This document shows, piece after piece, positions 26,594 to 35,385 of a stretch of 64,000 nt of DNA. The notes under the pieces were generated by a model. That model had not been told where the DNA came from. It saw only the letters and a list, made by a program, of their open reading frames with translations, and did not search any database. The position numbers were made by a program, and so were the translations under genes. The stretch comes from Aeromonas sobria (lineage in GTDB: Bacteria; Pseudomonadota; Gammaproteobacteria; Enterobacterales; Aeromonadaceae). The stretch lies in assembly GCF_000820145.1 (NCBI RefSeq), contig NZ_CDBW01000016.1, positions 1 through 64,000 on the forward strand. Reading direction: 5' to 3'. How positions within the stretch are numbered: the stretch's first letter is position 1; every line of letters begins with the position of its first letter.

Positions 26594-27766
26594 TTAGCTC
26601 CCCATCAGCACCGGCGGCACCGCGGTGGGTTTCACATCCTCGCTCGGGTAGCAGCCAAGCACCTTGATATAGCGGGTGATCTTGGTCAGCTCCACCAGTG
26701 CGCCCTGCATCGCAGGGGTCTGCAGATTGGCGGAGACATCCAGATAGAACATCTCTTCCCACGGGTTGCCCTGCACCGGACGGGATTCCAGCTTGGTCAT
26801 GTTTATCTCGTGGCTGCGCAGTACCAGCAGCGCCTCCACCAGCGAACCCGGTTTCTGGGAGGTGGACATGATGAGGGTGGTTTTGGCCGGGATCTGCGGC
26901 GCCACGTCGATGGGCTTGCGTGCCACCACGATAAAGCGGCTGTAGTTCTCTTTCTGGTTTGCAAGATGTTCGGCCAGTACGTCCAGGCCATAGAGCTCGC
27001 CACCGGCGGCGCTGCCGATGGCGGCGGCCTCGGGGCTGGCCAGCTCTTTCACCTTCATCATTGCGCTGGAGGAGGAGTCGCAGATCTCGTGGCGCGCCCC
27101 TTCCAGCTTGCTCAGATAGTGGGAGCACTGCTGGAACACCTGCGGGTGGGCATAGAAGGTCTTGATACGGCTTAGCTCGGTCGGCACGGCGGTGAGGATG
27201 CAGTGCTCGATGGGGTAGGTGAGCTCGCCGACGATGGAGAGGCTGGTGTGCTGCATCACGTCATAGACTTCGTTGATGGAGCCCGAGCTGGTGTTCTCGA
27301 TGGGTAGCACGCCAAAGGCGGCACGGCCTGACTCCACCGCATCCAGCACTTCGCGAAAATTCTGGCAGTTCACCTCGATCACCTGATCCTTGTAGCGCGC
27401 CAGATATTTGCGGGCGGCGAGGCTGGAGTAAGAACCGCGCGGCCCCAGATAGGCGACGCTGGTCATCGGCTCCTGTTGCTCCGGGTTGAGCAGGCTCTGC
27501 AGATAGGCCTGCTGGGAGAGCACAGAATCTTCGATGATGGTGTGATAGATGCGGGTGATGTACTGGGCGTCCAGCCCCAGCACGCGCCCTTTCTGGATCA
27601 GGGCGACCAGCAGCTCCTGCTCCCGCTGGTGGTCACGGATGGGACGGGGATTGGCCTGTTTGGCTCGGGCCACCTCGATGCTGAGGGTCTTGCGTTTCGC
27701 CAGCAGGGCAAGCAGCTCCTGATCCAACCGGGTGATGTCTTGTCTGATCTCGTCGAGCGTTGCCAT
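26594..27766 (-). CDS. pheA: PheA, chorismate mutase / prephenate dehydratase
   Basis: This bifunctional enzyme converts chorismate to prephenate and then to phenylpyruvate in phenylalanine synthesis. Residues 1-90 form the AroQ-type mutase domain, about 105-280 the dehydratase (GPRGSYSSLAARKYL, VLPIENTSSGSINEV), and about 295-380 the ACT domain (ESRPVQGNPWEEMFYLDV) for Phe feedback inhibition. The 390-residue length is normal. A Phe-rich leader and attenuator lie upstream. Confidence 0.95.
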   Translation of the reverse strand: MATLDEIRQDITRLDQELLALLAKRKTLSIEVARAKQANPRPIRDHQREQELLVALIQKGRVLGLDAQYITRIYHTIIEDSVLSQQAYLQSLLNPEQQEPMTSVAYLGPRGSYSSLAARKYLARYKDQVIEVNCQNFREVLDAVESGRAAFGVLPIENTSSGSINEVYDVMQHTSLSIVGELTYPIEHCILTAVPTELSRIKTFYAHPQVFQQCSHYLSKLEGARHEICDSSSSAMMKVKELASPEAAAIGSAAGGELYGLDVLAEHLANQKENYSRFIVVARKPIDVAPQIPAKTTLIMSTSQKPGSLVEALLVLRSHEINMTKLESRPVQGNPWEEMFYLDVSANLQTPAMQGALVELTKITRYIKVLGCYPSEDVKPTAVPPVLMGS

Positions 27767-27803
27767 GATTGTTCCCTATCCAAGTAATCGATTGATATTA
27801 ATG

Positions 27804-27832
27804 CAAAAAAAAGCCTCCGCTAGGGGAGGCTC
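27804..27832 (-). terminator. pheA attenuator terminator
   Basis: AGCCTCC and GGGAGGCT-type arms form a GC-rich hairpin followed by eight T residues on the minus strand, between the leader peptide and pheA. This is the classic transcription attenuator position. Confidence 0.88.
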
Positions 27833-27874
27833 GATTCGTCTTTGCTTGCTGCTCACACGACGACAGGCCTTCCC

Positions 27875-27922
27875 TCAAGCGGGCCGGATAAACGAGAAAG
27901 CAAAGAAGAATGTTGGCTGCAT
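27875..27922 (-). CDS. pheL: PheL, phenylalanine leader peptide
   Basis: A 15-residue reading frame, MQPTFFFAFSFIRPA, has five Phe codons in a short span, upstream of the attenuator hairpin and pheA. Ribosome stalling at Phe codons when charged tRNA-Phe is low would prevent the terminator and allow pheA transcription. Size, composition and placement match enterobacterial pheL. Confidence 0.88.
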   Translation of the reverse strand: MQPTFFFAFSFIRPA

Positions 27923-28096
27923 GGTCAAAGTCCTGATTGTAACGCCCTAACCATTAAGGGATTTGCCGGTCTGATGCAAGTAAAACTTGCCCGCGGGCGG
28001 GGATGGGGGCAGGGTATCCGGTTAAGAAAACGGCGTGTAAAAGGGATGTATTGATTCCGTTTGAATAACATTCAAAGGATGAGGGAGGTGAAGCGG

Positions 28097-28708
28097 ATGA
28101 CCATTATTTTCGATTTGGGACGGGTGGTGGTGAGCTGGGATCCGGTGGGCATAGTGCGTTCGGTGCGTGGCCCGCAAGGGGCCGAACAGTTGGCGGAACA
28201 GCTCTTTAACCACCCGGACTGGCTGGAGGTGGACAGAGGCACCATGTCACTGCACACCATGGCCCGCGAAGCACAAGCGCGCACCGGCCTCTCGGCGGCG
28301 GAGAATCTGGCCATTTTGCAGGCGGTTCCCGCATCGCTCTTGCCAGATCCCGCTATGCTGACCCTGATAGCCGAGCTGCACGGGGCGGGGCACACCCTTT
28401 ATGCCCTCTCCAACATGGGCCACGCCAGCATCGACTGGCTGGAGCAGCATCAGGATTTCTGGCGCTGCTTCAGCGGCAAGGTGGTATCGGCGCGGGTGCG
28501 AATGATGAAGCCTGAGCCGGATATCTATCGCTATCTGCTGGTATCGTTCGATTTGAAACCGGCAGAGTGCATCTTCATCGATGACAGTCCCGCCAACATC
28601 GCGGCCGCAGAGGCCCTCGGCATCAGGGGGATCGTCTTCACCGACGCGGCGAGTTGCCGTCAGCAACTGGGTGAGCTGGGCTGTTTGCCCACCACCGGCA
28701 AGGGGTGA
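28097..28708 (+). CDS. HAD-family phosphatase (YihX-like)
   Basis: The 203-residue protein has the HAD motif I FDLGRVVVSWDP (nucleophile Asp at residue 5), motif II ALSNMG, a lysine in MMKPEPDIY and motif IV CIFIDDSPANI. This is the YihX type, which dephosphorylates small sugar phosphates. ATG 28097 was chosen for the AGGTG upstream; a TTG at 28061 is in frame. The substrate is unknown. Confidence 0.8.
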   Translation: MTIIFDLGRVVVSWDPVGIVRSVRGPQGAEQLAEQLFNHPDWLEVDRGTMSLHTMAREAQARTGLSAAENLAILQAVPASLLPDPAMLTLIAELHGAGHTLYALSNMGHASIDWLEQHQDFWRCFSGKVVSARVRMMKPEPDIYRYLLVSFDLKPAECIFIDDSPANIAAAEALGIRGIVFTDAASCRQQLGELGCLPTTGKG

Positions 28709-28726
28709 TGCCCCTGTGGGAGCACT

Positions 28727-29005
28727 ATGGAGCATGGCCGGTTTCGCAACTGGTTGAGTCACTATCCCGAGGCGACCTTGATCATCGCCTGCAAGGATGG
28801 CAGCGGTTATCAGCTCTGCATCGAGGCGGAAGGGGAGAGCCTCTGCCTGACCGACAGCGAGGGAGGGCACCTGACCTTCACCTCGCTGGATCAAGCTCAG
28901 GGTTTTTTGCGGGCTCATCAGGTGTATCAGGCTCGTTTGCGAATTTATGACCCTCAAACTGAAGAGATGACGGCAGGCTCGCAAGAAATAATCATCAAGT
29001 TTTAA
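28727..29005 (+). CDS. DUF6482-like small protein
   Basis: The 92-residue soluble protein has YPEATLIIACKDGSGYQL and a later TFTSLDQAQGFL segment, as I recall for DUF6482. It begins 18 nt after the HAD gene and may be co-transcribed. No function is known, and the family call is from memory. Confidence 0.6.
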   Translation: MEHGRFRNWLSHYPEATLIIACKDGSGYQLCIEAEGESLCLTDSEGGHLTFTSLDQAQGFLRAHQVYQARLRIYDPQTEEMTAGSQEIIIKF

Positions 29006-29084
29006 TGTTAACCAGACTCTTTAAGGGTCTATTCAGCTTGTTTACCCCACAATAGCGCACCTGTTCATCATCCGGAGCTGTTTA

Positions 29085-29921
29085 ATGGGTGCCAATGTTG
29101 TTGTACTGAATCAGGGATATGATCACTCTTTTCAAGCCAGGGAACAGCTATTGATTGAGCGACTGGCGGGTTTTGACGAGCTGGTTGTCTCTTTTTCGGG
29201 ACGGTTGGAATCCTGCTACAGCATCGATCTGTGCCGCGCCGCTGGCGTCAAGATCCACGCCATTACCCTCGATAATCCGACTCGCAGTCGCAGCGAAGTG
29301 GCCCGTGCCCGGCGTTATTGCCAGCGCTATGGCATCGACCACTGGATCGTCAAGAGCGACGAGATCGTCTTCTGTGATCGCCTGCCACACATGGAAGGAT
29401 TGATCGATCCGGTTCGCCGCATTTATGAGCATGTGCAGACCCGTGCAGAGTGGTCTCACCTGCCGCTGCTGATCCCCGCTGCGGTGGAGGAGCGTGACGA
29501 CTATCTGGCCCAGTTTGGTTCCCTGCCTGCCAATACCATCTGGTTTTTTGCTGACAACGGCTTGAAGCGTCGCGATTATCGCTACGGCTTCCACAAACGC
29601 CAGCTGGGTCGCTGGGGCAAGGGGAGCAACGGTTGCCTCAGCAATCGCTTCGCCAATCCACGGCTGCTGGAGCAGCGCTATCTGCGGATGGTGGATCAGG
29701 CCGAGCAGATGCTGGCCGACATGGGGCTGGATGAGGCGCAGGTCTTTTTCCATACCCTGTGCGACTGCTCTACCACCCTGGCCCGGGTACGTCTGCCCGA
29801 GCATCAGCGTGCCCAGGCCTTTGATATGCAATCGGATATTCTGTCTGCCCTCAAGGGGACCGAGTTCGATCTGGTGACCCTGGATATGGCGCAGCAAGAG
29901 CGGCACGAGCTCGCCATCTAG
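29085..29921 (+). CDS. LarE-like PP-loop protein with degenerate nucleotide motif
   Basis: The 278-residue protein has the layout of N-type ATP pyrophosphatases such as LarE (sulfur transferase for the lactate racemase cofactor): a P-loop strand VVSFSGRLES (34-43), a second strand HAITLDNPTRS, a helix RSEVARARRYCQRYGID, and GCLSNRF near residue 184, comparable to the CLASR segment of LarE. The PP-loop consensus SGGxDS is altered to SGRLES, so nucleotide chemistry may be lost or changed. Two late cysteines (LCDCS) are present. GGAG lies 8 nt before the ATG. Confidence 0.55.
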   Translation: MGANVVVLNQGYDHSFQAREQLLIERLAGFDELVVSFSGRLESCYSIDLCRAAGVKIHAITLDNPTRSRSEVARARRYCQRYGIDHWIVKSDEIVFCDRLPHMEGLIDPVRRIYEHVQTRAEWSHLPLLIPAAVEERDDYLAQFGSLPANTIWFFADNGLKRRDYRYGFHKRQLGRWGKGSNGCLSNRFANPRLLEQRYLRMVDQAEQMLADMGLDEAQVFFHTLCDCSTTLARVRLPEHQRAQAFDMQSDILSALKGTEFDLVTLDMAQQERHELAI

Positions 29922-30027
29922 CCTGCGGGCGAGCGACGGGGGTGTCAGAACGTGAGTGCTGTCATAGGCAAGGGGCGACGGGACTGTTTATACTGTCGCC
30001 CTTTCACCCGTTACCGAGCTTCGCCCT

Positions 30028-30600
30028 ATGAAACCCTTCTCCCGTCTGCTGATTGCCCTGTGCCTCTCACCCGTGCTGGTACAGGCCGCCCCCCTCTCTC
30101 AGGTGACGCTGCCCGATGGCCGGCAGGTTCAGCTCAACGATGACTTCACCTGGGAGTATCTGGTGGTCAAACCGGCAGAACCGGTGCAGGGCGTGGCGAC
30201 TGATGGGAAGACGGGGGCCGTGGTGGCGGTAGCCGCCCCGGTACTGACCGAGCAGGCCAAGGCCAATCCGGAACTGCTGGCCCAGATGGCGCGCGACGGT
30301 GTGGTGGTCAAGCTGGACAAAATCGAAGGGTCTGACCCGCTGGAGCTGACCTTTATGGTGAGCAATACCGGCAACCGCAATGTGGTTGGTGTGCGCGGCA
30401 TGGTGACTCTGTTCAGTGCTGACGGGGTGCAGCTGAGCCGTCAGGAGGCCCGTTTCTGGGTTGCCGAGAATCGCTTGCCGGAGACCTATCTGCGCAAGGG
30501 GCAAGCCCGTCCATCGCTGGCCCTCGAGATCCCCCGTCCTGCCGGATTGACCGGTCAGCCGCTGGTGCGGGTCGAAATTGACGAGGTGGTATTCCGCTGA
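30028..30600 (+). CDS. DUF3157 family exported protein
   Basis: The 190-residue product has a signal peptide ending VQAAP and then LPDGRQVQLNDDFTWEYLVV, the typical start of DUF3157 proteins. The second half looks beta-rich (VSNTGNRNVVGVRGMVTLF). It is predicted to be periplasmic. Function is unknown. Confidence 0.7.
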   Translation: MKPFSRLLIALCLSPVLVQAAPLSQVTLPDGRQVQLNDDFTWEYLVVKPAEPVQGVATDGKTGAVVAVAAPVLTEQAKANPELLAQMARDGVVVKLDKIEGSDPLELTFMVSNTGNRNVVGVRGMVTLFSADGVQLSRQEARFWVAENRLPETYLRKGQARPSLALEIPRPAGLTGQPLVRVEIDEVVFR

Positions 30601-30789
30601 TTTTTCGCTGTGCCGGCCCATGCAAACCGTTTGGGCCGGCAACTTGTTGCCGCTGACACTCCCAGCAATATCTGCTTACATCTGACATGGTTCTGCAACA
30701 GCTTGCAGCTCGGCAAGCCGGGAACCTGGCCGCACAATGACTCCATACCAGCTCGCTAGCAACGAGCCCAATCACATGGAGTTATCATC

Positions 30790-31437
30790 ATGAAAAAAGC
30801 AACTGTCTCTCTTCTGGTTCTGGCCGGGTTTGCCTCTACTTCCGCCATGGCGCAGGATGCCTTCAGCTACGCCAAGGGTTCCGCCACCTGGGCGCACACC
30901 AAATCCGACTATCTGAACAACGGCCTGACCTTTCCCCGTGATACTAGCAATCAGGGCACTCGCGATTTTGGCGGTGTGACGCTGGATCTCTCCAAATCGT
31001 TCGCCAACAACGTCTACGGCCGTCTGCTCTCAGAGGGCACCTCTGCCCAGCACGGTAATGACAGCATGGGGATCGGCAGCCTGGGTATCGGTGTCTTCAC
31101 CCCGCTCAGCACCGGCCTGAACCTCTACGGTGAAACCGGTCTGATGGGCTACACCATGGAGCGCGAGCAGGCCTATGACGTCAAGGGCTGGGATCTGGTG
31201 AGCCGCAAGAGCAGCGGCAGCATGTATGGTGAAGTGGGTCTGCGCTACGACATCGGCGACATCGAGCTCTCCACCGCCTATCGCTACGCCAACATGACCG
31301 ACGATATGCACGACTTCAAGGTGGGCGGTGCCTACAAGCTCAACCAGAACTGGGCGCTGACTGCCGACTACACCTATCGCAACTGGGATCTGCAAAAAGG
31401 CTCCATCTCCAGTCTGGGCGTGAAGTACAGCTTCTGA
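30790..31437 (+). CDS. Outer membrane beta-barrel protein
   Basis: A signal peptide (MKKATVSLLVLAGFASTSAMA) precedes about 195 residues of alternating amphipathic strands ending in a C-terminal aromatic (GVKYSF), the signal for BamA-dependent insertion. Size suggests an 8 to 10-strand barrel of the OmpA/OmpW-like class. The ligand or function is unknown. A terminator follows immediately. Confidence 0.75.
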   Translation: MKKATVSLLVLAGFASTSAMAQDAFSYAKGSATWAHTKSDYLNNGLTFPRDTSNQGTRDFGGVTLDLSKSFANNVYGRLLSEGTSAQHGNDSMGIGSLGIGVFTPLSTGLNLYGETGLMGYTMEREQAYDVKGWDLVSRKSSGSMYGEVGLRYDIGDIELSTAYRYANMTDDMHDFKVGGAYKLNQNWALTADYTYRNWDLQKGSISSLGVKYSF

Positions 31438-31472
31438 TTTTCCTTCCTGTATTCCGTAGTGTCTTGATGTTT

Positions 31473-31499
31473 ACCCATGGCGTTTGCCATGGGTTTTTT
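31473..31499 (+). terminator. Intrinsic terminator after the barrel gene
   Basis: ACCCATGGC and GCCATGGGT form a 9-bp stem with a 4-nt loop, followed by six T residues. Confidence 0.9.
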
Positions 31500-31550
31500 C
31501 TTTTTCCGGTGATCCCTTTTTTCTCCTTGTGTCGTATCAGTCGCAAATAG

Positions 31551-31606
31551 TTATACAACTTCCATTTCTTTGTATAACTGCTATAACTGAATCAGTACTT
31601 ATACAA
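31551..31606. promoter_or_regulatory. Three 8-bp boxes, candidate MerR/LitR-type operator
   Basis: TTATACAA occurs at 31551-31558 and 31599-31606, with its inverse TTGTATAA at 31570-31577. The first two form an inverted repeat with an 11-nt spacer. They lie directly upstream of a gene run that includes a MerR regulator and photolyase. The third box overlaps the region just before the AAGGAG ribosome site. The arrangement resembles LitR/PplR-type light-responsive operators as I remember them. Confidence 0.6.
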
Positions 31607-31617
31607 GGAGCGCCATC

Positions 31618-32565
31618 ATGTACAAGATTAAAGTCGGTATCAGTGCCTGCCTGCTGGGACAAGAGGTGCGTTTCGATGGGGGCCACAAGCGCTCCAGCTT
31701 CTGCGAACGGGATCTTGGCGCTCACTTTGACTATCACCCCGTCTGTCCCGAAATGGCCATCGGTCTGGGGGCGCCCCGCGCCGCCATCCGGCTGGTCAAA
31801 CGTCACGGCGAGATCCGCGCCGAGGCGAGCAATGGCAGCTTCGATGTCACCGAAAAGCTGATTGCCTTTAGTGAGCAGAAAGCCCGCCAGCTCGACTTTA
31901 TCTCCGGCTATATCCTCTGCGCCAAATCCCCCAGCTGTGGTATGGAGCGGGTCAAGGTCTATGGCGCCAATAACGAGGGGAGCGCCAAGGAGGGGATCGG
32001 CCTGTTTGCCAAGGCGTTGATGGAAGCCAACCCCCTGCTGCCGGTCGAAGAGGATGGCCGCCTGTGCGACCCCATCCTGCGGGAGAACTTCGTGTTGCGG
32101 GTCTTCGCCTACCACGACTGGCAGCAACTCTGCGCCCGCGGCATCACCGCCGCTGCGCTGATCCGCTTCCACTCCCGTTACAAGTATCTGGTGCTCTCCC
32201 ACGCCACCACCCACTATCGCATCCTCGGCAAGTTGCTCGGTAATCTGGGCAAGGCCACCAATGTGCAGGAGGTGGCCGACAACTACATCAAGGGATTGAT
32301 GACGGCGCTGACCCTGCGGGCCAACCGCCGCAGTCATACCAATGTGCTGATGCACCTGCAGGGCTACTTCAAGCGGGTGCTGAGCCCGGCCCAGAAGCAG
32401 GAGCTTGCCGATACCATCGACAAGTACCGCACCGGTATCTTCCCCTTACTGGTGCCGCTCACCCTGATCCGTCACTACCTGCGCGAGTACCCCAATCCCT
32501 ATCTCGCTGAGCAGGTTTATCTGAATCCGCATCCCGATACGCTGAAACTGCGTTACGGGCTCTGA
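31618..32565 (+). CDS. DUF523 and DUF1722 protein (YbgA-like)
   Basis: The 315-residue protein joins a DUF523 domain (residues 1-150: GISACLLGQEVRFDGGHKR, VCPEMAIGLG, CAKSPSCGMERVKVYG) to a DUF1722/YbgA domain (about 195-310: FHSRYKYLVLSHATTHYR). In E. coli ybgA lies next to phr, and here a photolyase follows two genes later. It is the first gene after the three operator-like boxes. Biochemical function is unknown; conserved cysteines in DUF523 could bind a metal or cluster. Confidence 0.85.
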   Translation: MYKIKVGISACLLGQEVRFDGGHKRSSFCERDLGAHFDYHPVCPEMAIGLGAPRAAIRLVKRHGEIRAEASNGSFDVTEKLIAFSEQKARQLDFISGYILCAKSPSCGMERVKVYGANNEGSAKEGIGLFAKALMEANPLLPVEEDGRLCDPILRENFVLRVFAYHDWQQLCARGITAAALIRFHSRYKYLVLSHATTHYRILGKLLGNLGKATNVQEVADNYIKGLMTALTLRANRRSHTNVLMHLQGYFKRVLSPAQKQELADTIDKYRTGIFPLLVPLTLIRHYLREYPNPYLAEQVYLNPHPDTLKLRYGL

Positions 32566-32634
32566 ATCCGTGCTGTTGCCCCGGCGCAGACCTTGCGCCG
32601 AGGCGCTTCCCCCCTCTGTTTGATGGACGTTGTC

Positions 32635-33522
32635 ATGTCTGATTTATCGCAAGAAGTTGCTCCTCTGGCTTATGAGGGGATCTACCCCATTCGCGAGGTC
32701 TCCCGCCTTACCGGCGTCAACGCCGTGACCCTGCGCGCCTGGCAGCGCCGCTACGGTCTGGTGCAACCGGCTCGAACCGAAAAGGGCCACCGCCTCTACA
32801 GCGAGCAGGATATCCGCCAGATCGGCGAGATCCTGAGCTGGCTGGAGCGGGGGGTGAGTATCGGGCAGGTGAAGGGGCTCTTGAGCGAACCCCACGCCGA
32901 GCCGGTGAGCGATCACTGGCAGCAGACCCTGGAGCAGTTCAGTCAGGCGCTGCTCGCCTTCAATCAGCGCAAGGCGGAGGCCGAGCTGAACGACTTGCTG
33001 GCGAGCTACCCATTCGAGCTGGTGCGCAGCCGGGTACTGCAACCGCTGGTGGAGCGGCTGCTGGGGTTGTGGCGCGAGCGGCCCGATGGCGAGTTGCTGC
33101 AACAGGTGTGGCTGGGCTGGCTCCATACCCGCTTCGCCCGCCACCTGATCGAGCAGGAGAAGGGCGTGCCGATCACGCTGGCTAGCTGGGGACAGGTTGG
33201 CCCCCTCGATCTGGTGTGGGCCGCTTACGAGCTGATCGGTCAGGGTTATGAAGTGCAACTGCTGGGGGCGGTGGAGCCCCGCCATGCCAGCCTGCTGGAG
33301 GGGCGCGCCGTCACCCCCTGGCTGGTATTACTGGGAGCTGGACTCGGCAAGCAGGAGCTGGCAGCCGGGTGGCCCGCAGGTACGCGCCTGTTTGGCGAGC
33401 TGGGGCGTCTCTACGATGGCGAGTGGCTGCAAGCCAACGGTTGGCAGGCGAGCCTTGCCGAGCTGATGGCGCAGACGCCTGCTGCGGGTAGCGCCAGCGG
33501 ACGCGGGAGGAAAAAACCATGA
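32635..33522 (+). CDS. MerR-family transcriptional regulator
   Basis: The 295-residue protein has an N-terminal MerR winged HTH (YPIREVSRLTGVNAVTLRAW, RRYGLVQPARTEKGHRLY) and a long C-terminal region of the MlrA/LitR type, which in some members binds cobalamin for light sensing. I see no clear ExxH-type B12 motif, so B12 binding is doubtful. The start is uncertain; ATG 32635 was chosen, with ATG 32623 possible. The stop overlaps the photolyase start by 4 nt. It probably controls its own operon through the upstream boxes. Confidence 0.8.
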   Translation: MSDLSQEVAPLAYEGIYPIREVSRLTGVNAVTLRAWQRRYGLVQPARTEKGHRLYSEQDIRQIGEILSWLERGVSIGQVKGLLSEPHAEPVSDHWQQTLEQFSQALLAFNQRKAEAELNDLLASYPFELVRSRVLQPLVERLLGLWRERPDGELLQQVWLGWLHTRFARHLIEQEKGVPITLASWGQVGPLDLVWAAYELIGQGYEVQLLGAVEPRHASLLEGRAVTPWLVLLGAGLGKQELAAGWPAGTRLFGELGRLYDGEWLQANGWQASLAELMAQTPAAGSASGRGRKKP

Positions 33523-34955
33523 AACTGGTCTGGTTGCGCAACGATCTGCGCCTTGCCGACAACCCTGCGCTACGCGCTTGTTGTGGCAAGAGTGCCTGCG
33601 CCGGTGATGAGCCGGTCGCCGCGCTTTTTATCGTCTCCCCCACCCAGTGGCGGCAGCACAAGATGGCACCCATCCGTCAGCGCTTTATGCTGGCGCAGGT
33701 GGATGTGCTGGGCCGTGAACTGGCGGCGCTAGGCATCCCGCTCCATCTGCTGCGAGTGGAGACCTTTGCCGAGGTGCCCGCTGCGTTGGCTGATTTAAGC
33801 CGCGAGTTGGGGGTGACCCGGCTCTATGCCAATCAGGCTATCGAGATCGACGAGCAGCGCCGCGATCACGCCGTCACCGCCGTGCTGGCAGAGCAGGCGG
33901 TGAGTTGCCACTGGCTCAACGGTTGCTGCGTGCTGCCGCCGGGGCGGGTGCTGACCGGGTCGGGGGAGATGTTCAAGGTTTTTACCCCCTTCAGCCGCGC
34001 CTGGCTCAAGGCCCTCGATGAGGAGGGTTTTGTCATTCACCGCGCCCCTGCAGCGCGCGGCGAGCCGTTGCCGTGGCAGTCACTGGCCGAGCGGGAGTGG
34101 GTTGATGAAGCGCTCGGCGAGCTGACGGCAGATCCCCGCTGGCCGGTTGGGGAGGGCGAAGCCCTGCGCCGCCTGCACGCCTTTCTGGAGCAGGCAGTGC
34201 TCGACTATGGCGAGACCCGGGATTTCCCTGCCATCGCGGGCACGTCCGTACTCTCCCCCTATCTGGCGGCGGGCATCATTAGCCCCCGCCAGTGCGTGGC
34301 GGCGCTTCAGCAGCGGCTTGGCTATCGACCCCAGACCAAGGCCCAGCCCGGCTTTGTCTGGCTCAATGAGCTCATCTGGCGCGAGTTCTATCGCCACCTG
34401 CTGGTGCTGATCCCGACCCTCTCCATGAATCGCCCTTTCAAGGCGGAGACGGCGGCCTTGCCATGGAGCTGGGATCCGGATGCCTTCGCCGCCTGGTGCG
34501 AGGGGCGCACCGGCTACCCCATCGTCGATGCGGCGATGCGCTGTCTCAACGCCACCGGCTGGATGCACAACCGGCTGCGGATGATAGTGGCGAGCTTTCT
34601 CACCAAGGATCTCCACATCCACTGGCGGCTGGGGGAGGACTACTTCATGAGCCGGCTGATCGATGGGGATCTGGCGGCCAACAACGGTGGCTGGCAGTGG
34701 GCGGCGGGTACCGGCGCCGATGCGGCGCCCTATTTTCGGGTCTTCAACCCCACCACTCAGGGGCAACGATTTGATCCACAAGGGGAGTTTATCCGTACTT
34801 GGGTAACTGAACTTGCCGATATTCCCGCCGCTTATGTGCATCAGCCCCACGACTGGCTGCGACTCAAGGGGCGACAGGATTATCCGGCTCCCATGGTGGA
34901 TCACGCGGTTGCCCGGGTGAGAGCCATCGAGATGTTTCGAAATCAGGAGAAATAG
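33519..34955 (+). CDS. phrB: Deoxyribodipyrimidine photolyase
   Basis: Photolyase uses blue light and FAD to split cyclobutane pyrimidine dimers. The 478-residue protein has the N-terminal antenna domain (KLVWLRNDLRLADNPAL) and the FAD domain with WLNELIWREFYRHLL, GYPIVDAAMRCLNATGWMHN, and NNGGWQWAAGTGADAAPYFR. All fit class I CPD photolyases. It overlaps the MerR gene by 4 nt. Confidence 0.95.
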   Translation: MKLVWLRNDLRLADNPALRACCGKSACAGDEPVAALFIVSPTQWRQHKMAPIRQRFMLAQVDVLGRELAALGIPLHLLRVETFAEVPAALADLSRELGVTRLYANQAIEIDEQRRDHAVTAVLAEQAVSCHWLNGCCVLPPGRVLTGSGEMFKVFTPFSRAWLKALDEEGFVIHRAPAARGEPLPWQSLAEREWVDEALGELTADPRWPVGEGEALRRLHAFLEQAVLDYGETRDFPAIAGTSVLSPYLAAGIISPRQCVAALQQRLGYRPQTKAQPGFVWLNELIWREFYRHLLVLIPTLSMNRPFKAETAALPWSWDPDAFAAWCEGRTGYPIVDAAMRCLNATGWMHNRLRMIVASFLTKDLHIHWRLGEDYFMSRLIDGDLAANNGGWQWAAGTGADAAPYFRVFNPTTQGQRFDPQGEFIRTWVTELADIPAAYVHQPHDWLRLKGRQDYPAPMVDHAVARVRAIEMFRNQEK

Positions 34956-34956
34956 G

Positions 34957-35385
34957 ATGAAGGATCCGCTGGCCAGCTTTATTGCGCTCTATCAGCAACT
35001 GGACAAGCAGCAACTGCACCGCTTGCCAGAGATCTATGCCGAGCAGGTCATTTTTGTCGATCCGGCCCATCGTATCGACGGGCTGGCAGCGCTTACTGAC
35101 TATTTTGCTGCAATGTACCAGCGCCTCGCCTACTGCCGCTTCGACATCACCAGTCAGCAACAGCAAGGGCAGGAGGCATGGATCAGCTGGATAATGCATT
35201 TTTCGCATCCGCGGCTTGCCAGCGGTCAGACTGTCACGGTAGAAGGTGCCACTCGACTCACCTTTGACCAGCTTGGTAAGGTAGTGATGCACCGTGATTA
35301 TTTTGATCTTGGCGCCATGCTCTACGAGCAGTTGCCGCTACTGGGCTCAGTGGTAAGAGCGATCAGAGGGAGATTGGGTTCATGA
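34957..35385 (+). CDS. SnoaL/NTF2-like protein
   Basis: The 142-residue protein fits the NTF2-like fold: a helical start (FIALYQQLDKQQL), EIYAEQVIFVDPAHRIDGL, and late strands with GKVVMHRDYFDLGAM. Such proteins bind or isomerise small hydrophobic molecules. It starts 1 nt after phrB and overlaps the SDR gene by 4 nt. Its ligand is unknown; the lipid-related neighbours suggest a fatty acyl compound. Confidence 0.8.
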   Translation: MKDPLASFIALYQQLDKQQLHRLPEIYAEQVIFVDPAHRIDGLAALTDYFAAMYQRLAYCRFDITSQQQQGQEAWISWIMHFSHPRLASGQTVTVEGATRLTFDQLGKVVMHRDYFDLGAMLYEQLPLLGSVVRAIRGRLGS

